64,000 nucleotides of DNA from positions 4,996,438 through 5,060,437 of the forward strand of contig BCIA01000003.1 in NCBI GenBank assembly GCA_001599815.1, in the 5' to 3' direction. The notes below the pieces were generated by a model. That model saw only the letters and a list, made by a program, of their open reading frames with translations. It ran no database searches and had not been told where the DNA came from. The translations under genes and the position numbers were made by a program. The stretch is from Furcasterigmium furcatum. Its lineage: Eukaryota; Ascomycota; Sordariomycetes; Glomerellales; Plectosphaerellaceae. Below are positions 43,281 to 54,642 of the stretch, piece by piece. Numbering within the stretch: position 1 is the stretch's first letter; every line of letters begins with the position of its first letter.

Positions 43281-46200
43281 TTACTTGGACTCGGACCGCA
43301 CCGAGCGAGGTGCCGCCCTCCACTCTGTCAGCATCGTCTTCATAAACCGCCGAGGAACACGCCCCGACAGCTTCTGGCCCCCAAAGAACTTCGCGTACTT
43401 GGCCGTTGCGGCAGCCCTATTGCTCACACGAGTCTCTTCCTGAATTGCCGTCGACATCGCCTTCAGCTTCTCCGCCTCCTGATCGCTGCCAGCCGCCTCC
43501 TGGCCGGCAAACTCTCCATGGGCGACAACCCCGAGCCTGGTGAACATGGCCGGAGAGTCGCGGCCGTCGTTGGCGTCCACCATCCCGAACTCCCGCAGAT
43601 CAAATGCGGGAATGTTGTCTCCCGAGCGCACCGACGCGGGCGGGGTCACTCGAAGCGCCATGATGTGCGGCATCGTCTGTTGCTTGGACGAGAGCAGGGC
43701 TTGGGAGCCCCTGACCGGGTCGGCAGCCGCCTCATCTGTGTCTGTCAGTCACCTGCCATGTGCGTGCGTGTATGCGTGGGGCGGCGGGCGTTCTCACACT
43801 TCCCCCAGAGCGCTGCTGGGACTTGCTTCACGATGGCCTCGACCCGCAGCGGTCTGGGCGCGCTTCCTCCCTTGACCACCTTGCACGTGAGGAAGAGGAT
43901 CGAAGACATGGAGCGGCCCTCCCTCTCCATCGGCTTGCCGTAAAACTCGCCTCCCCATGCGGAACCGCCCTGGACCGGCGTGTCGACCCTAACGGTGTTG
44001 CTGTCCACATAGCTGACGGGGAAGCGGGAGCTGATCTCAAAGACGAGCTGCGGCCCGCGCACCAGCCACGGTTTGTCCTTGACGACCTCGACGTTCATCT
44101 CTGCGGCCCCCTGCTGCACGACCGAGCCCCTGACGACGGTGAGCGTGTGATGGGGCTTCCCGGTCCCGCCGGCCGCGTCGGCGCCAGGTTCGGCCTTCTC
44201 TTGCCGCAGCAGGTTGTAGAAGTCTCCCAGGGACAGCGGCGGGCCATGCGACGGCGGCGGGCCAAAGTACAGGTCAAAGTTGAGGAACCAGAAGCTGACC
44301 CTCGCCACGCCGGCCATGGGCGGGCCCCAGAGACTGACGTCCGCGCTGGCGCTGGCGCTCACCTTGCCCTTGATTGCCCAAACGTGGACGACGTAGCTGG
44401 CGCGCACCGACACCCCCACGTCGGCGGTGATGTGAAACGGCTTGTACTTGATGAGGAAGTCGGCAAAGGCGGAGAAGTTGGCGTTGAGGTTTCCCTTGCT
44501 GAAGACGGCGTCCAGGCGCCCGCCGGCCATGACCATGGCCGGCGTGATGGCGAAGTACGCCTGGCCCCCGATGTGCAGGTTCTCGTCGTACTGCCAGCTG
44601 ATCCCCAGCCGCGGGGGCACCGGGTAGTGCGAGAGCGGCCTGTAGCCCGGGTGGTATCCGCCGACGGAGAAGACCCAGTCGCCCTCGTGGCCGGAGCCCT
44701 TGAACCAGTAGCACAGCGCGAAGCCGCCACTGAGCTTGCACGAAGGGTGGAGGACGTAGGAGCGCGGCGTGAGCTCGCCCGTCACCTGGAGTGTGCCGAG
44801 GGTCGGCTCGAGGACGGCCGTGAGCCCGAGGTCGACAAAGGCGAGCGGCTCCTCCGGCGGCATGCTGACGGCGGCTTCGGCGATGAGGCCGATCTTGGGG
44901 TTCGGGGACATGTCAAAGGCCAGCACCGCCTGGACCTCGATGGCCTGGAACGCCTTCACCGCCAGGCCGGCCGCGAGCCAGATGGTGTCCTTGCGCGGCT
45001 TGATCCAGCCGGAGCCGGTCTGGTTCACCAGCGCGTTCAGCTGATCCACGGGGGTCTGGCCGGCGCCGGGCATGGGGACGCCCGGCTGGCTGATGCTGAC
45101 GAAGGGGAACGACATGATCTCCGAGGCCTTGGGGAACCGGAGCTCCGAGTTGTACCCGAAGCCGCCCGTGATGCCCGAGATCTCCGCGAACTCGAGCTCG
45201 ATGAGGGGCCCGTTGAGCTTGGCGAAGACAAAGACGGACTTGTACCCGTCCACGACCTCGTACGCGCCGGCCGCCATGAAGCTGTACGGCTCGACGTCGA
45301 GCGCCACGCCGCCGGCGTACCCCTCGGCAGGCGCCTGGAGCACCTCGAAGAGGCCCGCGATGGTGACGGGGGGCTCGCGGAACTGCAGAGAAAGGCCGTG
45401 GATGGAGACGTTCCCGAACATGTCGACGACCGACTTGATCTGCGAGAGGTCGATATCCACGGAGAAGCCCAGCAGAGAGAAGCCGAGCGGGCCCAGCACG
45501 GCTGTCGCGTCGAGGACGATGCTGAGCACCTTGCCCTTGAGGCTGAGGCCGATGTTCTTGATCGAAAGGCTGCCGAAAGACTTGGTCATGGGCGCTGTGG
45601 CCGTGTCGCCTGTGCCATCCGTGCCTGACGCCGCCGGCGCCGGCGCCTCTGCTGCCGCCTTGACGACGTTGTCGGCGGGTTTCTTGCCCGGCCGGGCGAA
45701 GATGTAGTCCAGCACAACGTTGGGCTGCGCATTCTCCTTGATGATGACCTGGAAGTGACACCCGGCGGCACAACATCCAGGGCCGGCTTGGCGCTTGTGG
45801 ATGGGCCCGCTGCCTCCTTGAACTGCAGAGTCTCGCCTGGCGCCGTGTAGATGGCACCGTTCAAGATGTCCACCTCACCTCGCGTCAGGTCTCCGGACAG
45901 CCAGAGAAAGTCCATCTGGTCGAAGGGCTGCGCGAGCTGGCTGATGACAGGCACATCGGTGATGGATGGCAGCTTCGTCATGGCCAGCCGCAGCATGCGG
46001 ACGGGCTTCGTGTTGAGGTTGTCTGGGGATCCGGCCGCCAGGGCCTTGTGGTTCTGGATCTGCACGAAGCTGAAGTGGAAGTCCCCAAATCCAACGTCTA
46101 GGGAGAAGACCACCAGATCAGGGTCTTGAGCAGGCTTGAAGCAGTCGATCTTGATGTTTAGCGTGTCGACGGGAATGGTCATTTGTGTGATAAAGTCAGG

Positions 46201-48490
46201 CAGTGTGGCCACCTCATCCCCGGGGAGGACGTCTTCGAGAAGATGGCCGACTGTGACTTCGGTGATGGTCAGGAGCCCCCTCGTTCCCGCCTTCAGGACC
46301 GCCTCTACAATCCACGTCGACGATGTCGCGCCGTCCTTCTTCCCGTCGTGGGTGTACGTCAGGTCGAGCTCGATGGGCATCGTCTTGCCGATCAGCAGCT
46401 TGCCGCCCACGACGAAGGCGCTGGGCTGGCTGCTCTCGCCGCCGAAGGTGTAATTTATGTGGAACTCGGCGAGAAAGAAGTTCTCCATAAAGTTCATGAC
46501 TGCGTCCTGCTGCCCGTCGTTGTCGAAGAGGCTGTATAGGTGCCCAAAGTCGATGTTAGTGGCGGTGGCCGCGAGGCTCCAGACGCCGCTGTTGTTCCGG
46601 CCGACAATGACATCGATCTCTGCCGGCTCCGAGGTCGAAGTGCCTCTGGTGTCGAGCTCCACGATGCCCTCCAGCGTGAAGCTGAACGTCCTTACCGGGG
46701 TAAAGGTAATCTCGGCCGCGAGGTCGAGCTCCTCGAGCCAGATGGGGGGCACGTCCGACGTGAGGTCTGGCACAGGGGCCTGCAACTTCCCAGTAAAGGA
46801 GATGCCCGACGACTCGCCGTGCCATATCCTGACGGAGGCCTGGGTGATCACCGACGGCATCCAGGACGGCAGCGTCATGTCTGACTTCTCGTCGGGGTGG
46901 AGGTGGGCCAGCGAGATGTAGTCAACGGCGTTCTCCGTCGTCGGGGCGAGCTCCTGGAACTCCTCCCGGAAGGGGCTGAGCAGGCGAGGGATGGCATTGG
47001 GGTCCTCGAAGGAGAGGCCGGGGATGAAGCCTTCCCATAGCCCACCAAAGAACTCGAACCGTCCGGGCCGCCAGCAGAAGGACGCGGCGAGAACAGACTT
47101 GGAACCCGAGGGAACCCCGAACTTGAGCGGTATCTCAAAGTCGACGCGGAACGACGTGATCTTGTTGCCCTCCCCGATGGAGATGTTGAACTGCCGTGGC
47201 CGGAGGGTGTTCGCGAGATCGTCCAGCACCTCTCCAAGCTTGTCGCGGACGTCTTTGCTGATGACATCGTCGCTCCCCGCGCCGGCAGCAGACTTGAGCT
47301 TCTCATTGACCCAGATCAACAGCGCCTTGAAAGGAATGACGGCGTTGAGTTGGACGGTGAGGTCGAAACCACCCTTGTGCAGAGCGAGGATCAGAGAGCA
47401 ACGGAAGTCCGAGCCCTCAGACGTCTCGTCAGTGTCCGTATCCCTGAGGGCCCAGTCAAAGTCCGTCTTGATGAGGAGGGAGCTCTCAACGTTGACGGAG
47501 GTGTCTGTCGAGCCCATGAACCACAGCTCGCTCGCAGTCTTCTTGGCGATGATGGTTATGTCCTTGAGCGGCGAGGACCCGAACCAGCTGGCGAGCAGCT
47601 CCGTAAAGGCCGCCGCATCGACTGCCTTCAGCTGCAGCCGGGCCGCCACCAGGTTGGAGGCCTGCGGCTGGAACACGAGGAAGTTCCTGGCGCCGTCCGC
47701 TTTGTCCACCTCCAGCGATATGCCGCCGAACAGCGTCAGCGCCCACTCGGGAAACCCGTCGCACTCAAGGTACGCCCACAGGTCCCGGAGGGTGGTTGGT
47801 TTGTCGGCGGGCCTGATCTCCAGGGAGTTGTCGAGGCTCAGGATCTGGCCTGGGATGTGGGCACTGACGCCCAGCTCGAAGGTGCCGTCGCCGTTGGCGG
47901 GCTGATCTGGGCCGAACTGCTGCACGAAGCTCTCGCCCCTCGTCGTGAAGACCACGGACCAGGTGTCCGTGATGCTGACCCGCAGATCGACCGTGTCCAC
48001 GATCGGCAGCTGATCGTCCCCGAGCCGGCCTGTAAGGGTCAGGCCGGTGGCCCCGATGCTGTCTTTCAACCACGTCAGGGTGGTGGTGGTGGGCTTGCTG
48101 CCGGGCTTTGCGGCATCTTCCCAGGGACTCGTTGCAGACTTGCCCGCAGCCAGCAGGGCGGAGGCATCCGCGGCGTAGTAGGCGCGGAAGGACGTGAGCA
48201 GGGAGGCCAGAAACGCCGCAGCCGCCGCCGCCGCTGCTGTCGTAGTCGGGACACCTGCTTTGCTCGCCATCCTGATCCCCTTGTCCCGAGCGGCGAGCCC
48301 CGAGACCGAGAATGCGGCGGCCCGCTTCACACCCTTCTTCTTGTTCTTATTCTTCCTCTTCGGGGAGGACACTGCCCTCTTCGCTTTTCCCCGAGCGTTT
48401 TTGCCCTTTTTCTGGTCCTTTTGGGCGTTGGTCGTGACATCGACGGCCCTGTTGGCTGGTGTCTTCTTCTTCTTGGGCGCCGGTTCCTCG

Positions 48491-48522
<32 letters not shown>

Positions 48523-50318
48523 TTTCCCATCCTCCTCGTCCTCCTCCATCTCATCCTCTGAGTCACCACTTTCCATATCATCCTCGAGGTAGCTGGGACC
48601 ATCCGAGTTTTTCGGCTCGGCAAGCACCCGCCTCCGCTTCTTGTTCGATTTGGTGGCGGCGGCTTTGTGTATGACCATTGCGTCGGGCGGCGCAGACCCA
48701 AAAGAGAAAGGATACGAGGTGACGAAGATGAAGTCGACGTCGGGGACAGAGGCCTGGAACGCCGGGAGCGCAGTGGCCTCGCAATCAGGTTCTCCATGCT
48801 GTGTCCAAAATGGTCTGAATATCTTGCGGACCTCGGTCTGGAACTTTTCGTGGTTCGCGTTAGTGTCTTCGAGGGCCTTCGTGGGAACGAGTGGCAGCAT
48901 CCAGCCGCCTGCGGCTTTGTATGCGTTCTTGACCGCCGTCATGTAATTCTTGCCGGCGGTGGAGGTGAGGAACGTCGCGCGCAGGTTCGTCGTGACCTTG
49001 GTCATCCAGTTGGGGACACAGGTCACGAACAGGCGGGCTTTTACGGGACCGCCCTGGGCCTGGTATCGGGATATGAGATAGCCCAGGACCTGCCATGCTA
49101 TACGCGGCCGGCCCGGCGCCGGAATCGTCAGTAGGTTCAGGGGCATCCGGGGGAAGGGGACTGTCACCTACTCGGATGGCCGTGCAGCTGACCGGAGGAG
49201 AAGATCCACTGATCCACGGCGAACCTGTCCCACCGGTCCGATGTGGCGAACATGCTGCCCTGATGACCGGCTTTGACAGTGGTGACCTTCTTGCAGCCGC
49301 CGTTCGTGAGCCAGTCGATGAGGGGCAGCTCCTGAAGGTCCTCGGCGTCGCCTCCCGTGTAGAGGGAGACGCAGGACTTCTCCGCGGCCCCTGGCCACAG
49401 CAAGACGGCCATGGCTGACTTGCTGTTGATCTTGATGGATTCAGCGCTGGCCTTCTCTCCCGTGGTCTTGGATTCTCCGTCATTCCGGGGTATCATCATG
49501 GGCATGAAGACGCCGGGCACGTTGGCAGGGGATATCTGCACGGCCCGGGGCCCTCCGTCCTGGAAGACCATGGCCTTCTTTGCTGCCGGCCCTTGGTATC
49601 CGAAGACGGCGTCGATGCCCACGCAAAGAAAGACTGGGAGATCCGTCTTGCCCTTTCTTTTGAGACAGGGATGCTCTGCGTATGCTGTTTTGAGATCCAT
49701 CCTCTTCAGAGCATCCAGCTCCTCGCCCTCGTTTGCGTTAAATGGCGTGTTGGTGAAGAGGTCATACCCGATGGCCTCCTTGCCCTGGATGAGGTTGCAG
49801 ATGGTATTGCTGACGGCGCCGGAAGTGGCAAAGACATAGTATTTGTCTTCGACGATCTCAATGCTTTCGACGCTCTGTGAGGGGACGCCGGTCGGGCAAT
49901 ACAGCGTAGTCAACAGAGAATCTTCTACCGTAGTCGCCGTGAGGTCGTAATTCAGATAGTCACACCTCACGATTTTCCCTTTGACATTGCTCTTGGCGAG
50001 GACGCGGAGGTTGTTGGCGAGGAAACCCACGATGCCCCCATAGTGGTCCGCATCCCAGTGGGTGATGACGATGGCGTCGAGAAAGAGCTCCTGGTAGTAG
50101 TAGTCGGCCAGGTATTCCAATGTCTCGGTGATCCGTTCCTGTTTACCTGGTACGCCTCCGTCAATGAGCACCAGGTTGACAATGGTTCCGGGTGTTTGTG
50201 TCCCGTCAGGCCTCTGATTTGTGCTCGTCGTGTCGACGACGGCGTGGATGGCCGAGTCCCCGGCGTCGACGTTGAGAAAGTAGGACTCGACCTTGTACTT
50301 GGGCGCCCTATTGTTCAT
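43281..50318 (-). CDS. Metallo-beta-lactamase-fold / DUF6603-type giant fusion protein, with one frameshift
   Basis: Exons 50318-49172, 49097-43798 and 43735-43281 read as one ~2,300-residue protein if one missing base near 45757 is allowed. Residues 1-~480: MBL fold with the zinc motif H87-W-D89-A-D91-H92, then Asp324 in TGGDAEDL, His352 in KAGHQGS and His381 in LHGHP. The first intron splits GHP from WQVLGYLISRYQAQ, so the hydrolase domain runs across it. Next comes a linker with an acidic run (EEEEEEEEEEDEE) and Lys-rich, nuclear-localisation-like segments (KRKNKNKKKGVKR). The remaining ~1,600 residues are beta-rich and end in the DUF6603-type core: SGGFALCYWFKGSGHEGDW, VGGYHPGYRP and WGKYE. 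DUF6603 proteins are known mainly from bacteria and some fungi; their function is unknown. No signal peptide is visible. Confidence 0.75.
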
Positions 50319-51337
50319 ACCTGCGTCGGCGGCGACGTCGTTGTCGTCGCTCAGTTGACGGTGGCCAGGCCTTTTGAGCGGTGAGTTCTACCCACTTACC
50401 CAGGCATCAGAGACCATCATGAAGATGGATAGATAGGGTGCCTCCTTCGCGAGACCACGCCCGGATTTGACGCCGCGTGCTTGCTGCGTGCCCTGGGCGT
50501 CTCCCCGCCCTTGTCATGTACTGTACTTGCACACCGCATGCAGGGAGTCTATAGCCCCTGTCCCAATGTCGCAGCATCACCAAGTAATGTACAGCGTTAG
50601 CGTCGACCTGGTTCAAAGGGGGCCAAGCTTCGTGTGGCCCCGCAGGTAGCTGAACGCATGCAACTCAGCTCTGCTGCATGGATGGATGCATGGCGCTTTT
50701 CGTTCCACTCGACGGAGGCCGAGACCTGAGTGTTGCATGGTGAAGCCCCCGAATACCCGCTGTCCGGGTGGAATACTCCGGCCGGACGCATTGTGCGCCG
50801 GACAACGATGATCACCTAGCCTCATGTAGACGCTGAAAGTAAGACATCCTGCCTACTTATGATATCAACTTGGAACTTCTCAAATCAATAATACTGAAAA
50901 CAGGATGCTACTATGCTAAGTTCTCAATTCCCTATTAACTAAATCATAGTAAAGGTTATGTAAGAAATAAGTTGTATGTATTCAAGAGACACAGCATATA
51001 TACGAAATAGCGATAGGATCATTTTAGCTCCCTCCCGGCCCGTCCCAGAATAACTTGAAATGGATAATTTGCATATTTCTGGTAGACGTATTAGCCCCCG
51101 AATAATGTAGCCCTCGGCGGCGGCACGGCCGGCCTCCTCACTCGAGGCCTGAAACTCTCTTGGAGCCCGAGCGGTCGCCGTTCCGGACCTGTCCGGTCTG
51201 TCTGTCTGACCGACCGACTCTACGCCCAGGAGAGTAGACCCGCCAGCTCAAGACAGAGGCCGACCGAAGCCGGCATGCAGAAGCGGACAGACAGTCTTGT
51301 GTTTTCCCGATACTACCTCCATACCAGACAGAGGTAC
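50319..51337. other. Intergenic, AT-rich core
   Basis: Spacer between two minus-strand giant genes. 50820-51070 is strikingly AT-rich compared with the flanks. 51155-51230 holds a low-complexity GTCTGTCTGTCTG/GACCGACCGA run. No gene is supported. Confidence 0.6.
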
Positions 51338-54300
51338 CTACAGTGAGCTCGTCGGAACCATCCTCACGGTCATATACCGCGTCCCTCTCCTCCACACGCT
51401 ACGATGGCCCGGAGCTTCTCTAGCCTCCATGATCTCCTCCTTGACCCAGATCCTCGCCACGGCAGGCCCCAGCCGCCCCGCCGTCCTGACGCCCCGAAGC
51501 ATGAAGGACAGGTCCGTCAGCCCCGGGAGCAGCGGCCACCGCCCGCGGTGCGTCCGCGGCATGATGCGCACGGCGAGGCACCGCTCCGTGGCCACCACCT
51601 CGTCATGCCCGCCCCCCTGGCCGCCAGGGACCTCGACGTCGGCGAGGAACGTGTCGTACATCCACCGGCAGCCCTTGTTCAGCGGCTGCACCGTCGGGTA
51701 CCACGACGAGTGCGAGTTGGCCCACGCCGGCACCCTGTCCAGGTCCTCGAGCTGCGCATAGTCGACGACCACGAGGTTGTCCGACAGGGGGATGAGAAAC
51801 GGTCACGCGGTACAGGAACGTGGGAAACGCCGGGGAGCCCCCGGGCTTGATCTCGAAGATGAGGTCCTGCGGCACATGGGGCCGCCCGGCGACCATGTCC
51901 GGCTGCCTCGATCCCAGGGCGAACACCCGCGTGGCGAGGGTGGCCTCGGCGTCCGCGAGGAGCTTGAGAAGCCTCGTGTGCGGCGGCGACCGGCCATTGT
52001 CCAGCTCAGGATCGTCAGCGGCCATGGGCGGGGGGAGCGGCCTGGGTGTCGTCGGGAGAGGGACCAGCGCGTGTCTGTGAGGGTTCTCGAGCCTCGCGTT
52101 CGCCTGGGCAGCGGGCACGGCGCGCGCGCCCGGGAGGCGCAGCTTATACGGCTTCCAGTCCCTGGCCGGCGCCTGGCGGGGGTCGCCGGGCATGAGCACG
52201 TCGAGCTTGAACGACTTTTGGCCCAGCTGGGCCGCCACGAGGGCAGAGCTGCGCGTCCGCCAGCCCTGGGCGAGCCAGTCGAAGGAGCCCGGGGGGAGCG
52301 TCTCGCTGGCGCACCTGTCGGCGAACTCGTGCCCGATGAGCGTGCGGTTCTCCCAGTCGAATATGGGCGCCACGTCGGGCTCGTCGCTGTCCCCTCCCCC
52401 CGCGCGCTTCCACGACATGGTCGGCTTCGCGGTGTCGTGGTCCGCGGCCGGAACTTCCTTGGTTGGCATGTAGCGGAAGCTGACATCGAGCACCTCGCTG
52501 CCTGGCGTCCAGTCGAGATGATAGCCGAGGGCGAAGCACTGCTGATGGGGCGGCTGCGAGAGCGTGATCTCGGATATCGCCCCGTCGTCGGGCACGCGGT
52601 CGAGCAGGCAGACGAGGATGTCGGAGCTGGGTCGTTCCAGGGAGAGCACGTTGATTGGGGTCTTTCCGGCCAGCACGTCGACCCTGAGGTCGGGAAAAGC
52701 CTGTATCAGGTGGCTGCGGACCACGAACCCCCATTTCGGCAGCCGAGGCGCCACGCCGCCGCCGCCGCCGGCTAGGTAGTCGTTGAGGTTGTTCTTGATC
52801 TCCCTGCGGATCGTGTCGTCGTCGTCCTGGAAGTGGTTGGCCACGGCCAGAGCGCCGTCGACCAGCGCCTCCAGCCAGTCCTCGTCGACGTAGAAGGTCC
52901 TGATCGCCTCGCTGGGCAGGGCGTTGTGGTCCGGCACGAGATACACCGACGGTATGCCCACGAGGCAGAGCTTGTCCATGATCCACTGCAGGATGTGAGG
53001 CCACTGCAGGCACACAGCAGACGTGCCGTCGCGGAAGAGGGCGCCGTCCCCCTCGGTCGACTCGGCGAGGCGCTTCGCGCTGCCCTCGACGGCGGCCAAG
53101 TACGCCCTGCGCACGTTGGCGTTGTTCATGGAAGACTGCGCTCGCCTGTCGCTCGCCGTGGACCCCTGCGTCCACCTGAGAGCAGACTTATCCGTGTTCG
53201 TGTTGCTTTGGCGGTGGGACGTCCCGATAGTCCCGAGAACGAGCTTCAGGTTCTTGGCCAATTCTTGCTTCTGGACGATCGCCGCCTCCACGGTCTGCTG
53301 CGCCTTCTTGACTGCGTCGAGATGGATCAGGCCTCTGAGGGACAGCAGGCTCTTGGAGAAGGCGCCGTCTCTCAGGGCGAGGTTCCGGCCGAGCTCCCAC
53401 GCCACGTTCAGGGACACGTCCATGAGGCCCGTAAGCTCGTCCATGATCTGCAGGTCGGTGCCGTAGCGGGAGAAGGGCGCCCGGGCACCCGGGATGCGCC
53501 GGACGGGCGACAGGAGGCCCCTGAACAAGGCAGCCGCCTCCTCGCCGGTCGGCAGGACGTGCCTGCAAAGCATACACCCGTCTTCCGTCCGTTTCTGAAG
53601 CCACTCGTGGACATCCGCGGGCACCAGATCGTCCAGTCCGTCCTCGTCCTCTCCCGGTGGTTGCTTGCGCGGATACAGCCGGAGAGGGGCGATGTTGTCC
53701 CCGACGCGCTGGAGAGCGACCTTGATGTCCTCCCCGTTGGGCAGCGCCATCCACGTCCACGAGTACAGCGAGGTCAAGGCCACGTGCGAATGGTCTTCCG
53801 AGACCGTCATCGAATCCAACCCCTCGAGAGACACGAGGTGGGATATGATGCCCTGAGGCCCCTCGGCGGGCGGCGCGACCCGGTTCCCGATCACGTATGC
53901 GAACTCGTCGCTCCCGCTCTCCATGCCGCTCAGGGTGCCCTCCAGGTTCGCCTTGCGGGCATGTGCCTGGAAAGCGAAGCAGGCCGTGTCCGCCGACCCT
54001 CCCCATCGCGGCGTCTGGCTGTTGGGGGGGTAGGCGCCGAATAAGCCCTTGAAGAGCTCGGGCTTGATCATGATGGCGCTCAGGGCGTCCGTGTCTGCCA
54101 CGTCGCGCATGACCCATTCGTTCAACGTGCTGGCCACGGTGGTCAGGCGTCGGAGCTTCCCGGCGGTTAGGGGAACGGCCCGTGTTGGCGTCTGGGTCAG
54201 GTCGAGGCCGTCGAAGGGCTCGGATTTGAGGTCTAGGCGCAGCTCATCCTCGGTGAAGCTCATGAGGGCGAGCCAGGGCGTTTTTGCCAGGTCTCTCTCG

Positions 54301-54635
54301 GCAGACGCGTGCACGGCACGCTCCCATGGCATGTGAGGGTCGTTGAAGGCCACGTGAGGAAGCGTGTTGCCCAGAGCAGAGTGACCCGGGGCCGGGTAGA
54401 CGCTGTGGATGTCTGCCGGGTCCAAGGCGAACTGCGGGCTGAAGACGTCAAATTCTCTCACTGTCTGATCAACGGTGAGCTCGTAGCTTCCAACTTGGAG
54501 TCCTGGGAGATGTGACGAGTAGATCTTGACCGAGCCCTTGGGGATGATGTCTTCGTCGCCGCCATTCGAGGCGACCGCCGCTGCCCGGAACGTGGCCTGG
54601 GTACGTCGCGAAGCTGCCGGCCTGGTTTTCAGCAT
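51338..54635 (-). CDS. Bacterial-type uncharacterised ~1,098-residue protein, with C-terminal frameshift
   Basis: One intron-less frame from ATG 54635 to about 51800, then a shift of one base into the frame ending at 51338. The upstream frame ends in PTFLYRVT and the downstream one resumes at LIPLSDNLVVVDYAQLED, so the join is clear. Seen in order: VKIYSSHLPGLQVGSYELTV (beta-rich start), FALDPADIHSVYPAPGH, LPHVAFNDPHMPWER, TPWLALMSFTEDEL, a helical middle (AVKKAQQTVEAAIVQKQELA), WGFVVRSHLIQAFPDLRVDV and SSDILVCLLDRV. From memory these are hallmarks of long uncharacterised bacterial proteins; I know no function. No signal peptide or membrane helix. Its 5' end is only ~40 bp from the divergent 54673 frame. 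Confidence 0.7.
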
Positions 54636-54642
54636 TATTTCT

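Noticed and set aside
43760..45628. 622-codon plus-strand open frame opposite the DUF6603 gene
   Set aside because: Its composition (runs of Arg, Gly, Asp, His) mirrors the GC-rich antisense of the real gene; no motif is visible.
50820..51070. AT-rich stretch considered as an RIP-damaged transposon or a centromere-like island
   Set aside because: Only about 250 bp, with no repeat partner in the window and no remnant of a transposon protein.
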